This document shows, piece after piece, positions 34,033-41,891 of a stretch of 64,000 nt of DNA. The notes under the pieces were generated by a model. The model saw only the letters and a program-made list of their open reading frames with translations. It searched no databases and had not been told where the DNA came from. Source of the stretch: Virgibacillus_O xinjiangensis (lineage in GTDB: Bacteria; Bacillota; Bacilli; Bacillales; Amphibacillaceae); assembly GCF_042643145.1 (NCBI RefSeq), contig NZ_JBHRSA010000046.1, positions 62,001-126,000 on the forward strand, written 5' to 3'. The translations under genes were made by a program, and so were the position numbers. The stretch's first letter is position 1; each line of letters begins with the position of its first letter.

Positions 34033-34574
34033 ATGCAGCGGGTAACGAAAACCATATATGAAAGTTTCATGCTTCTACTGGTTATGCTTACACTTGCTGG
34101 CATCTGGATGGATCATGCATATAATTCCCCCATCCATTGGTATGTATGGGGGATATTCGTAGTGGATTTCTTCACTCGATGGTACCGGTGATCTATTTCT
34201 TTCGTATTAAGACAATTACTAAATACTATATTTCACCAGTCATAGAGAGAGTGACATATTTATCATTGCTGGGATTTACGGGAGCTGTTCTTTCTTTGCT
34301 TATCGTGGAATCAATGGTCATTTGGCAACTTGAAGAGGGAATACAGACGTATTGGGAAGCTTTATACATTACTGGAAGCCGGATCATCTTGTTTGGGCGT
34401 GAAATGCCTACCATAGAACATAAACTTTCTGTACTTCTATTGACAGGAACCTCCATAATGGGGGTAGTCATACAGGGAGTTGCATTACAATGGGGGTTCT
34501 CCACAGCGGAGAACAGGTATAAGAAATGGAAGAATAGAAAGATGAAACCAGAGGCCAACAAGGAAAATCTCTAA
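34033..34574 (+). pseudogene. Frameshifted ion-channel-like membrane protein
   Basis: Two overlapping frames look like one broken gene. The first (34033-34191, 52 codons) begins MQRVTKTIYESFMLLLVML, has a membrane helix and ends ...VVDFFTRWYR-stop. The second frame (up to 34574) continues with VIYFFRIKTITKYYI, two helices and a basic tail. The 'DFFTRWYR' and 'FFRIKTI' pieces resemble the S2-S3 and S4 parts of small voltage-gated-type channels, but the segment normally between them is missing. The pore loop area reads GSRIILFGREMP, without a TVGYGD filter. A deletion that also shifted the frame is the simplest reading. A sequencing error is possible. Confidence 0.55.
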
Positions 34575-34581
34575 TATAGCC

Positions 34582-34625
34582 AGAACTAAAGCCCCTCCGC
34601 CATTTTGCGGAGGGGCTTTAGTTCT
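34582..34625. terminator. Strong bidirectional terminator
   Basis: Perfect 19-bp stem: AGAACTAAAGCCCCTCCGC, loop CATTTT, and its complement, between convergent units. Confidence 0.9.
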
Positions 34626-34642
34626 AAATAGAAAAGGGGGGG

Positions 34643-35269
34643 TTACATATAATGCAGTGTACCCTTTTTGTTACTTTTTAAACCTAAAGAAGGGGAAAAT
34701 TTTTCCCGGCTCAATTGTCGGTCAAAGCCAGAAAGGAGATCAGCTGTTTTGTGTGCCATATCAGAGACGATGGATAGCCTCGTATTCTGCAGAACGGAAG
34801 CTTCCATGAAACCTCCGACGTTCACTACACCAGTGATATGCACATCTCCAACAGGGGGAAGGGGTTTATTCAATGCAGCGCCTGGTTTGATTGATCCCTT
34901 TCCGGCAATTAAATACCCGACGGATCCACTTTTACCGAGACCAGCATCAATGGCAATGATAAATGATTGCTGATGCGCCTCTCCAATCAGCTGTATGTAA
35001 TCGGAAAGGTTGGTCGCATGTACCGGATATTTTAATGTGCCATAAATGGTAAGGTTTTTCGGCTGCATTTCAGTCAAATAAGTGCCTGTTAAAGGGCCTA
35101 ATGCATCACCGGTGGAACGGTCGGTGCCGATACATACGACGACACATTCTTTTGGCTGCTTCGGAATCCAGGAGAAAATTTTTGCAAGCATTTCGTCCTG
35201 AAGATCGGGATTGGTATGAAGCATGCGAAAGTTTTCCTGTTGCAGGCCAAAACGCTTCTTCAGATTCAT
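34643..35269 (-). CDS. yyaC: Spore protease YyaC
   Basis: A 208-residue DUF1256 protein, related in fold to the GPR-type peptidases of spores. It shows CIGTDRSTGDALGPLTG (about residues 46-62), AIDAGLGKSGSVGYL and VGDVHITGVVNVGGFMEA, the conserved segments of the family. It is found only in spore formers and is expressed in the forespore in B. subtilis. It is a single gene facing leftward in a block of rightward genes, next to parB as in other Bacillales. Confidence 0.88.
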   Translation of the reverse strand: MNLKKRFGLQQENFRMLHTNPDLQDEMLAKIFSWIPKQPKECVVVCIGTDRSTGDALGPLTGTYLTEMQPKNLTIYGTLKYPVHATNLSDYIQLIGEAHQQSFIIAIDAGLGKSGSVGYLIAGKGSIKPGAALNKPLPPVGDVHITGVVNVGGFMEASVLQNTRLSIVSDMAHKTADLLSGFDRQLSREKFSPSLGLKSNKKGTLHYM

Positions 35270-35357
35270 AGCTTATCCTCCATAAACATATTGGTATAGT
35301 ATACGGATTTTTCTCAGCGTCTATACGTTAAAACTTTAAAATAATGGAGGAAAAAAC

Positions 35358-36383
35358 ATGTGGAAAGCTGGTCTTAAATGGATGTTTTTGATTATTGGGA
35401 CGACGATTGGGGCAGGGTATGCTTCAGGGCGGGAATTATGGCAGTTTTTCGGGCATGAAAGCGGACTGGCTATTCTCTTGTTTGTCATCTTTTTTTCCAG
35501 TTCATGTGGGGTGATTATGAAGATCAGCAGGCAGAAGGAATCGACTCATTACTTGCCAGTGCTGCGTGATATCGTGGGCGGCAAATTGACGGGCATCTAT
35601 GATTTGATGATATTTCTCTACCTGTTTACTACTACTGTTGTGATGATTGCTGGCAGCGGAGCGACTGGACAGGCGTTTAACTTCAGTTACTGGTGGGGTA
35701 TAGGAATAATGGTTATAGCATTGCTATTGCTTTTTCTAAAGGATATAAACGGCTTGCTTACCATCAATCAATTTATTCTCCCCCTTCTTCTCGGAGGCCT
35801 TCTCTTCATCCTTCTCAGTTTTACGATTGATCAGGAATTGGAATTGTTTTCTCATTGGGATGAACAGCGAAATTGGGCCGCTGCCTTTCCGTTCACTGCT
35901 TTGAACATCCTTCCATTGATAGCCGTTTTAGGTGCAATCGGGAATAAAGTGAAAGGAAGCCAGGAGATTTGGATTGCATGTTGTGGAAGCGGCCTGGTTT
36001 TAGGGGTCATTTCATATGTATATAATAATAGCTTGATTCAAATTGCTGATGAGCTGTTACTGTATGAAATCCCTCTGTTTGCCATATTGAAAGGTTATCC
36101 TTTTCCCATGTTTGTTTTCATAGGGATTCTACTATGGTTTGCGATCTTTACTACAGCAGCTTCAGGGGTTTTGGGAATTGTCACGAGAATAAGGGATTAT
36201 TTTGATCAGCCATTAAGCTTGCTAGTGGCAGTCACCTTAGCTACAATGATTCCATTAAGTACATTCGGATTCTCCACGCTCATAAACTATATTTATCCAG
36301 TTTATGGCATTTTGAATCTCTATGTGCTGACTCGCCTGTTATTATATCCCTTGTGGAGCAGAATGGAGAAAAAAGAGACATAG
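35358..36383 (+). CDS. YkvI-like membrane transporter
   Basis: A 341-residue protein with about ten membrane segments. The first reads FLIIGTTIGAGYASGRELWQFF, an unwound-helix motif of the amino acid/LeuT-like fold typical of the YkvI family. The substrate is not known. It has an AATGGAGG ribosome site and is followed 20 nt later by an MscS-type channel gene, probably in one operon. Confidence 0.75.
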   Translation: MWKAGLKWMFLIIGTTIGAGYASGRELWQFFGHESGLAILLFVIFFSSSCGVIMKISRQKESTHYLPVLRDIVGGKLTGIYDLMIFLYLFTTTVVMIAGSGATGQAFNFSYWWGIGIMVIALLLLFLKDINGLLTINQFILPLLLGGLLFILLSFTIDQELELFSHWDEQRNWAAAFPFTALNILPLIAVLGAIGNKVKGSQEIWIACCGSGLVLGVISYVYNNSLIQIADELLLYEIPLFAILKGYPFPMFVFIGILLWFAIFTTAASGVLGIVTRIRDYFDQPLSLLVAVTLATMIPLSTFGFSTLINYIYPVYGILNLYVLTRLLLYPLWSRMEKKET

Positions 36384-36403
36384 CAGTTTAGGAGGTACAT
36401 GGA

Positions 36404-37300
36404 TTGGATTCAGTGAATGAAGAAATAGAAACATTTTGGGATTACCTGACAGGTCCTGATCTTTGGACTACTATTGCCCAGGGCGCATTGCAGATTCTAT
36501 TCATCATCTTGTTTGCGGGCATATTGGTCAGGGTTGCAAAAAAGCTGGTGGACAGGCTTTTCTCTAATAGACAAAAAGGCCGGTTCAAAATCAGCGAACG
36601 CAGAGAGAAGACACTAACCAAGCTGATCAAAAGTGTCGTTTCTTACTTTGTATATTTTGTAGCGATTGTCATGATACTTAGTGTGTTCAATATACAGGTA
36701 GGGCCTCTCCTGGCAGGGGCTGGTGTGGTAGGGCTTGCTATTGGTTTCGGTGCCCAGAACTTGGTGCGTGATATCATATCCGGATTCTTCATCATATTTG
36801 AAGATCAATTTTCAGTGGGCGATTACGTAGCAGTAGCAGGAATTGAAGGAACGGTGGAAGAAATTGGCCTCCGAGTGACCAAGGTCCTCAGCTGGACAGG
36901 AGAAATGCATATTCTCCCCAATGGAAATGTCACCCAGGTGACCAATTATTCGGTTCATAACGGCCTGGCGATCGTCGACATTCATGTCCCTTATGAAAGT
37001 GAAGTGGAGGAGGCAGAGAACCTGATTAACGAAGCAGCTGCAGGGTTACCGGAAAAATATGATTTTATCGTAGGAATCCCTGAAATCATCGGGGTCCAGA
37101 ATCTTGAAGCTTCGCATTTTACGATCAGGGTTATTGCCGACACGCTTCCTGGCTTCCAATGGGCGGGAGAGCGTAATATCAGGCGGGACATGCAGGACAA
37201 ACTATATAAATCCGGCATCGAAATCCCGTCTCCACGTCTAGTGATGTATTCTCGAGAACAGCAAGAAGAATTCCGTCAAAACCGCGGACAAGGCCAATAA
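36404..37300 (+). CDS. Small-conductance mechanosensitive channel (MscS family)
   Basis: A 298-residue channel that opens on hypo-osmotic shock. There are three membrane segments: about residues 20-45, 75-95, and the pore helix GPLLAGAGVVGLAIGFGAQNLVRDI near residue 104, with the Gly/Ala packing of TM3. The cytoplasmic beta domain follows (FEDQFSVGDYVAV). The start is TTG at 36404, 8 nt after TTAGGAGG. It sits in the ykvI-mscS-DUF951 group just upstream of ychF. Confidence 0.9.
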   Translation: MDSVNEEIETFWDYLTGPDLWTTIAQGALQILFIILFAGILVRVAKKLVDRLFSNRQKGRFKISERREKTLTKLIKSVVSYFVYFVAIVMILSVFNIQVGPLLAGAGVVGLAIGFGAQNLVRDIISGFFIIFEDQFSVGDYVAVAGIEGTVEEIGLRVTKVLSWTGEMHILPNGNVTQVTNYSVHNGLAIVDIHVPYESEVEEAENLINEAAAGLPEKYDFIVGIPEIIGVQNLEASHFTIRVIADTLPGFQWAGERNIRRDMQDKLYKSGIEIPSPRLVMYSREQQEEFRQNRGQGQ

Positions 37301-37336
37301 AATTCCGTTATAATAGGGGAAAAAGGAGAAGGCCAT

Positions 37337-37537
37337 ATGCAAGAAAAAGAGTTCGAACTTAATGATGTGGTACAGATGAAAAAACCTCACCCGTGCGGGG
37401 AGAACCGATGGAAAATTATTCGGATGGGGATGGATATCCGTATCAAATGTCAAGGATGCGGACATAGTGTGATGATCCCTCGACGAGAATTCACCAAGAA
37501 AATGAAAAAGGTTCTAGAATCTGCAGAAAACAGCTAA
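37337..37537 (+). CDS. DUF951 small protein
   Basis: A 66-residue basic protein. KKPHPCGENRWKIIRMGMDIRIKCQGC is the conserved DUF951 core with three cysteines that may bind zinc. The family is widespread in Firmicutes, usually between an MscS gene and ychF (B. subtilis yyzM). An RNA-binding role has been guessed from the fold but is not shown. Confidence 0.9.
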   Translation: MQEKEFELNDVVQMKKPHPCGENRWKIIRMGMDIRIKCQGCGHSVMIPRREFTKKMKKVLESAENS

Positions 37538-37605
37538 AATGGAGATTTAGCTGTAAAAAAAGGCATTATGCTCATAGAAATATATAAAATCATAGGTGAA
37601 AGAGC

Positions 37606-37637
37606 AAAAATAGGCATTCCCCGGATGCCTATTTTTG
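37606..37637 (+). terminator. Terminator after the DUF951 gene
   Basis: AAAAATAGGCAT/ATGCCTATTTTT stem with a T tail. Confidence 0.85.
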
Positions 37638-37727
37638 CTTTTCGCCAGCTTGTCATTTAGCTGGAACCTATCTATAATGAGACTACGCGTTCATATGAAT
37701 GGAATCCTTAAGGAGTTGAAAAGTTTT

Positions 37728-38828
37728 ATGTCTTTGACAGCAGGAATTGTGGGTCTTCCAAACGTAGGGAAATCTACGCTATTCAATGCCATTACACAAG
37801 CGGGAGCTGAAGCGGCCAATTATCCGTTTGCTACGATCGATCCCAATGTGGGTATTGTGGAAGTGCCTGACAACCGCTTAGATACATTAACAGAAATGGT
37901 AAAACCGAAAAAGACTGTCCCAACAGCTTTTGAGTTCACAGATATTGCGGGGATCGTAAAAGGAGCAAGCAAAGGGGAAGGTTTGGGGAACCAATTCCTC
38001 TCCCATATCCGTCAGGTCGATGCCATCTGCCAGGTGGTCCGTTGTTTTTCCGATGACAACATCACCCATGTTTCCGGGAAGATTGATCCGATTGATGATA
38101 TCGAGATTATCAATTTGGAACTGATTCTGGCAGATCTTGAGACTGTCAATAAACGGTTTCAGCGGGTGGAAAAGCTTGCAAGACAAAAAGATAAGGCAGC
38201 AGTTGCCGAACAAGAAGTGCTGGGTAAATTGAAGGAAGGGCTGGAGGAAGAAAGGCCTGTAAGAGCATTGGAGTTTTCCGATGAGCAGTGGAAAATTGTC
38301 AAAGGACTTCATTTACTTACTAGCAAGCCCACTCTATATGTAGCCAATGTCAGTGAAGAAGAGGTGGCAGATCCCGATGCCAACCAGAATGTCCAAAAGG
38401 TGAGGGAGTATGCTGCCAAAGAGAATGCAGAGGTAATTGTGGTATGTGCGAAAATTGAGGAAGAAATCTCTGAGCTGGATCACGATGAAAAGGAGATGTT
38501 CCTGGAAGACCTCGGCATATCTGAGTCTGGTCTGGACAAGCTGATCAAAGCATCCTATGACCTGCTTGGTCTGGCTACCTATTTCACCGCCGGGGAACAA
38601 GAGGTCCGTGCATGGACCTTCCGCAAAGGAATTAAAGCACCACAAGCGGCGGGCATTATCCATACCGATTTTGAACGTGGGTTTATCCGGGCAGAAACCG
38701 TATCCTATGATGATCTTGTCGAAGCGGGATCAATGGGTAAGGCTCGCGAGAATGGCAACGTTCGCCTGGAGGGCAAGGACTATGTTGTCCAAGATGGCGA
38801 CGTCATCCATTTCCGATTTAATGTGTAG
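37728..38828 (+). CDS. ychF: Redox-regulated ATPase YchF
   Basis: A 366-residue Obg-family P-loop protein that prefers ATP and binds ribosomes. G1 GLPNVGKSTLFNAIT is at about residues 9-23. G3 reads DIAGIVKGASKGEGLGNQFL. The G4 position reads NVSEEE, the non-canonical NxxE that explains ATP use. A TGS domain ends the protein (DYVVQDGDVIHFRFNV). The ATG at 37728 follows AAGGAG; an in-frame start at 37635 would overlap the previous terminator. Confidence 0.96.
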   Translation: MSLTAGIVGLPNVGKSTLFNAITQAGAEAANYPFATIDPNVGIVEVPDNRLDTLTEMVKPKKTVPTAFEFTDIAGIVKGASKGEGLGNQFLSHIRQVDAICQVVRCFSDDNITHVSGKIDPIDDIEIINLELILADLETVNKRFQRVEKLARQKDKAAVAEQEVLGKLKEGLEEERPVRALEFSDEQWKIVKGLHLLTSKPTLYVANVSEEEVADPDANQNVQKVREYAAKENAEVIVVCAKIEEEISELDHDEKEMFLEDLGISESGLDKLIKASYDLLGLATYFTAGEQEVRAWTFRKGIKAPQAAGIIHTDFERGFIRAETVSYDDLVEAGSMGKARENGNVRLEGKDYVVQDGDVIHFRFNV

Positions 38829-38894
38829 GTTCATAATGAATACTGTAAGGTAAGAACCAGAGTAGTTATAACGCAGGTAGGATCTCTCGAAGGC

Positions 38895-38923
38895 TTGTAT
38901 TTTAATAAAAGGTTTGGTATAAT
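38895..38923 (+). promoter_or_regulatory. Promoter of rpsF-ssb-rpsR
   Basis: TTGTAT (38895-38900), 17-nt spacer, TATAAT (38918-38923), about 100 nt before rpsF. Confidence 0.7.
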
Positions 38924-38958
38924 TCATCATTGTGAGTAATTATTGTCGATTACTCCTT

Positions 38959-38993
38959 GCTCTTGTTGAGATCCGATTTCAATAAACAGGAGC
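38959..38993 (+). promoter_or_regulatory. S6:S18 ribosomal protein leader hairpin
   Basis: GCTCTTGTT-GAGAT-CCG-ATTTC-AATA-AACAGGAGC folds into a hairpin with a 3-nt CCG loop and a 3'-side bulge, 28 nt before rpsF. A CCG-bearing hairpin in this place is the known binding site by which the S6:S18 complex represses its own operon. The fold was drawn by hand. Confidence 0.72.
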
Positions 38994-39020
38994 CGCTAAG
39001 ACCAAAAGGAGGTGTAACGG

Positions 39021-39308
39021 ATGAGAAAATACGAAATCATGTATATCATCCGCCCGGACATTGAGGAAGAAGCGCAGACAAGCTTGATCGAGCGTTTCAA
39101 CAAAATCCTGACAGATAACGGCGCGGAGATTGATAAAGTGGATGAAAAAGGCAAGAAGCGTCTTGCTTATGAAATCCAAGACTACCGTGATGGATACTAT
39201 GTTATCATCAACTTCAGAAGCGGAGAAGAAGCTGTAAATGAATTCGACCGACTTGCGAAGTTCTCTGATGATATTATTCGTCATATCGCTATTCGAGATG
39301 AACAATAA
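39021..39308 (+). CDS. rpsF: 30S ribosomal protein S6
   Basis: A 95-residue protein starting MRKYEIMYIIRPDIEEEAQ, with the S6 core DKVDEKGKKRLAYEIQDYRDGYY. It binds S18 and the central domain of 16S rRNA. First gene of rpsF-ssb-rpsR; AAAGGAGGTG precedes the ATG. Confidence 0.97.
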   Translation: MRKYEIMYIIRPDIEEEAQTSLIERFNKILTDNGAEIDKVDEKGKKRLAYEIQDYRDGYYVIINFRSGEEAVNEFDRLAKFSDDIIRHIAIRDEQ

Positions 39309-39323
39309 TAAGGAGTGGTTCTG

Positions 39324-39809
39324 ATGTTAAATCGTGTCGTGCTAGTTGGCAGGTTAACGAAGGATCCTGACTTGCGTTATACACCAAGCGGCGTTGCTGT
39401 CGCCAATTTCACTGTTGCTGTCAACCGGCCGTTTTCCAATCAACAAGGGAACCGCGAGGCGGATTTCATCAATTGTGTAGTTTGGCGCAGACCAGCTGAA
39501 AATCTGGCGAACTATATGAAAAAAGGCAGCATGATCGGTGTTGATGGACGCGTGCAAACGCGGACATTTGAAGGCCAGGATGGTAAGACGGTCTTTGTGA
39601 CGGAAATTGTGGCAGACAGTGTCCAATTCTTGGAATCAAAAAACTCCTCCCCAGATAGAGGGCAGGATGCAGGGTTCCAGCAAAACCGAAATCAGAACCA
39701 ATTTCAAAACCAAAACCAATTTCAACCAAATCAGAATCAGAACCACGAGGACCCATTTAAAAATAATGGAGAGCCTATCGATATATCGGATGATGATCTA
39801 CCGTTTTAA
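39324..39809 (+). CDS. ssb: Single-stranded DNA-binding protein
   Basis: A 161-residue SSB. An OB fold takes up residues 1-105 (MLNRVVLVGRLTKDPDLRYTP at the start). An Asn/Gln-rich linker of repeated NQNQF-type units follows, and the acidic tip DISDDDLPF recruits partner proteins. The ATG at 39324 follows AAGGAG; an upstream GTG lies within the ribosome site. It sits between the two ribosomal genes as in all Bacillales. Confidence 0.97.
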   Translation: MLNRVVLVGRLTKDPDLRYTPSGVAVANFTVAVNRPFSNQQGNREADFINCVVWRRPAENLANYMKKGSMIGVDGRVQTRTFEGQDGKTVFVTEIVADSVQFLESKNSSPDRGQDAGFQQNRNQNQFQNQNQFQPNQNQNHEDPFKNNGEPIDISDDDLPF

Positions 39810-39873
39810 AGGGGATGTTTGGAAGTTGACTTTCTGATCGTCGCCTTACCATATATAAAAGGAGGGTATTCAC

Positions 39874-40107
39874 ATGGCAGCTCGTCGCGGACGCGCAAAG
39901 CGTCGTAAAGTGTGTTATTTCACAGCAAACGGAATCACACACATCGACTATAAAGATGTAGATTTGCTGAGACGTTTCATTTCCGAACGTGGAAAGATTC
40001 TTCCACGTCGTGTAACTGGAACTTCTGCAAAATACCAGCGTAAATTGACTATTGCTATTAAACGTGCTCGTCAAATGGCATTATTGCCATATGTAGCAGG
40101 TGAATAA
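39874..40107 (+). CDS. rpsR: 30S ribosomal protein S18
   Basis: A 77-residue basic protein. VCYFTANGITHIDYKDVDLLRRFISERGKI is the S18 core. An N-terminal Cys next to a basic stretch (RRKVCYF) is seen, as in S18 forms that may bind zinc. Last gene of the operon, before a terminator. Confidence 0.97.
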   Translation: MAARRGRAKRRKVCYFTANGITHIDYKDVDLLRRFISERGKILPRRVTGTSAKYQRKLTIAIKRARQMALLPYVAGE

Positions 40108-40117
40108 TGGCATGATA

Positions 40118-40152
40118 GAAAGCCCCCAATCCAATTAGGATTGGGGGCTTTC
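40118..40152. terminator. Bidirectional terminator after rpsR
   Basis: GAAAGCCCCCAATCC/GGATTGGGGGCTTTC stem with loop AATTA, between convergent genes. Confidence 0.88.
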
Positions 40153-40166
40153 AGCTTTCTAAGAGG

Positions 40167-40655
40167 TCACCGCCGTTTTCTTCTCTTGGGATATACAGTG
40201 ATGACTCTTCCTAACAACCCGATTGTAAACAAAGCAGCCAGTACTAAGTATAAATCATGGATTGGTACGAAAAATGCAAGGGCTGTATATAGAAGCAGGG
40301 GAAGAGTGGTGGTGTAAGCACTCATTTTCCACAGAATGGAAAAACGAAGCTTTCTTCCGAGCATTTTTGCTATAAGAGTTCCCAGGTATGCCATAACGGA
40401 AAGCAGCATAAAGAAAATGATGACGAGCGGCAGATAGTAGAAAATGAAGAAGTAGATGAATTTTAACACTAAATTCATCTCATCACCCAAACCGCCTGTC
40501 GAAGTAATCTGGTCTACCAGAGAAGGCAGGGAAGCGAGGAATAGAAAAAGAAACATATAGACAACCGTTATATCCATGCCAATCCTGTTCAGTTGAAAAA
40601 TTGCTTTTTTATTCGGTAATTTGATGCTGTTTATGAATGCTTGTAGAAAAACCAT
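40167..40655 (-). CDS. DUF1189 family membrane protein
   Basis: A 162-residue protein with four or five membrane segments. The N-terminus MVFLQAFINSIKLPNKKAIFQLNRIG resembles DUF1189 proteins of Bacillaceae (sometimes annotated as maltodextrin-utilisation YvdJ-like). It ends in a basic KRRKRR tail. The start at 40655 is preferred because GAAGG lies 9 nt upstream and abuts the alternative ATG at 40664. Single gene, function unknown. Confidence 0.65.
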   Translation of the reverse strand: MVFLQAFINSIKLPNKKAIFQLNRIGMDITVVYMFLFLFLASLPSLVDQITSTGGLGDEMNLVLKFIYFFIFYYLPLVIIFFMLLSVMAYLGTLIAKMLGRKLRFSILWKMSAYTTTLPLLLYTALAFFVPIHDLYLVLAALFTIGLLGRVITVYPKRRKRR

Positions 40656-40904
40656 CTTTTCCATCCTTCTAATTTAGTCTATCTCCCCTATTATAAAGGA
40701 AGGAAGCGGGAAAATGGCAGTATAACTTGAAAAATAGGTGACTTTTGGCTTGGAGTAAGTCTGTTGGGAGTCAACTGGCACAGCTGCAGTAGGGGGGTTG
40801 GACCCAACAATTTCCGCCAACCATTCGGCTGTAAATCATGTTATTATATACTAATAGAGAAATTGTAAAGGTACACTGTTAGTTGTTTAAAAGAGGTGCA
40901 ATGG

Positions 40905-41849
40905 ATGAACCAATCGAAGAAAATTACGGACGGGGCAATGCTTACAGGCATTTTCGTCTTGCTGTTGATTATTACAGCTTTTGTACCCGTACTAAATATT
41001 TTAAGTATATTCCTGTTGCCGGTCCCGTTTATCGTTTATGCTGCCAGGTATAGCTGGAAACCCGGGATGTTGATGTTCCTGGCAGCCGTCATTCTTTCCC
41101 TGCTGCTCGCAACCGTTTTTTCATTGCCTGTCACTGTGTTGATGGCGATTGGCGGACTTATGATCGGCTGTGCCATCTATCAGGGCGTTTCGGCCTATGA
41201 GACGCTGGCCCGAGGGACATTGGGTTTTCTAGCAGGATTATTGTTTGCCTTTGTATTCACCCAGTATGTTTTTCAGGTGAATTGGCTGGCAGAACTGGAA
41301 ACGATGTATATGGAATCCTTGCAGATGAGTACAGATCTGCTTGGTCAATTCGGCTCAGATGAACAGACGGAAGAGATTCAGGGAATGCTGGAAGCTCAAA
41401 TCAGCTACTTTATCGATCTGTTTCCAGTAGTACTGGTACTATCAGCTGTATTACTGGCCTTCCTCAGCCAGTGGGCTGGATACAAGATGATTAATCGAAT
41501 AGAGAATAAAGAGTTGCGGTTTCCGCCGTTCCGGCATCTGCAATTCCCACGTTCACTTATTTGGGTCTACCTGGTTGCCATTCTATTATCCATGATAGAA
41601 TTAGATCCTGGAAGCATCTACTTTATGGCAGTGCAGAATCTGCTGGTACTGACAGGTCTTATCATGGCCGTTCAGGGGATTTCCTTTGTTTTCTTCTATT
41701 CCCATCAAAAAAAGCTGTCCAAGGCTGTCCCTGTGCTGGTGGTAGTTCTGGTCATCCTTTTTCCTTTAATGCTACTGTATTTCATGCGCATTTTAGGTAT
41801 AATTGACATAGGATTTAAGCTGAGAGAGCGAATGACAAAAGACTCATAA
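40905..41849 (+). CDS. yybS: YybS-like DUF2232 membrane protein
   Basis: A 314-residue protein with about eight membrane segments, located directly upstream of gdpP as B. subtilis yybS is. Proteins of this family look like the membrane S-component of ECF transporters, but the substrate is unknown. The ATG at 40905 follows AGAGGTG. The 42-nt gap to gdpP suggests co-transcription of yybS-gdpP-rplI-dnaC. Confidence 0.82.
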   Translation: MNQSKKITDGAMLTGIFVLLLIITAFVPVLNILSIFLLPVPFIVYAARYSWKPGMLMFLAAVILSLLLATVFSLPVTVLMAIGGLMIGCAIYQGVSAYETLARGTLGFLAGLLFAFVFTQYVFQVNWLAELETMYMESLQMSTDLLGQFGSDEQTEEIQGMLEAQISYFIDLFPVVLVLSAVLLAFLSQWAGYKMINRIENKELRFPPFRHLQFPRSLIWVYLVAILLSMIELDPGSIYFMAVQNLLVLTGLIMAVQGISFVFFYSHQKKLSKAVPVLVVVLVILFPLMLLYFMRILGIIDIGFKLRERMTKDS

Positions 41850-41891
41850 GATCGAAACCGATAAGTGTTACCCAAGTAGGAGCTGAATGCT

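Noticed and set aside
39660..39750. Tandem repeat in the ssb linker
   Set aside because: The Asn/Gln/Phe-rich low-complexity linker is usual for SSB and does not suggest a mobile or phase-variable repeat.
40741..40860. GC-rich inverted segments upstream of yybS as a possible riboswitch
   Set aside because: Short complementary pieces (GTTGGACCCAAC-like) exist but I could not draw a known riboswitch fold, so no feature is claimed.
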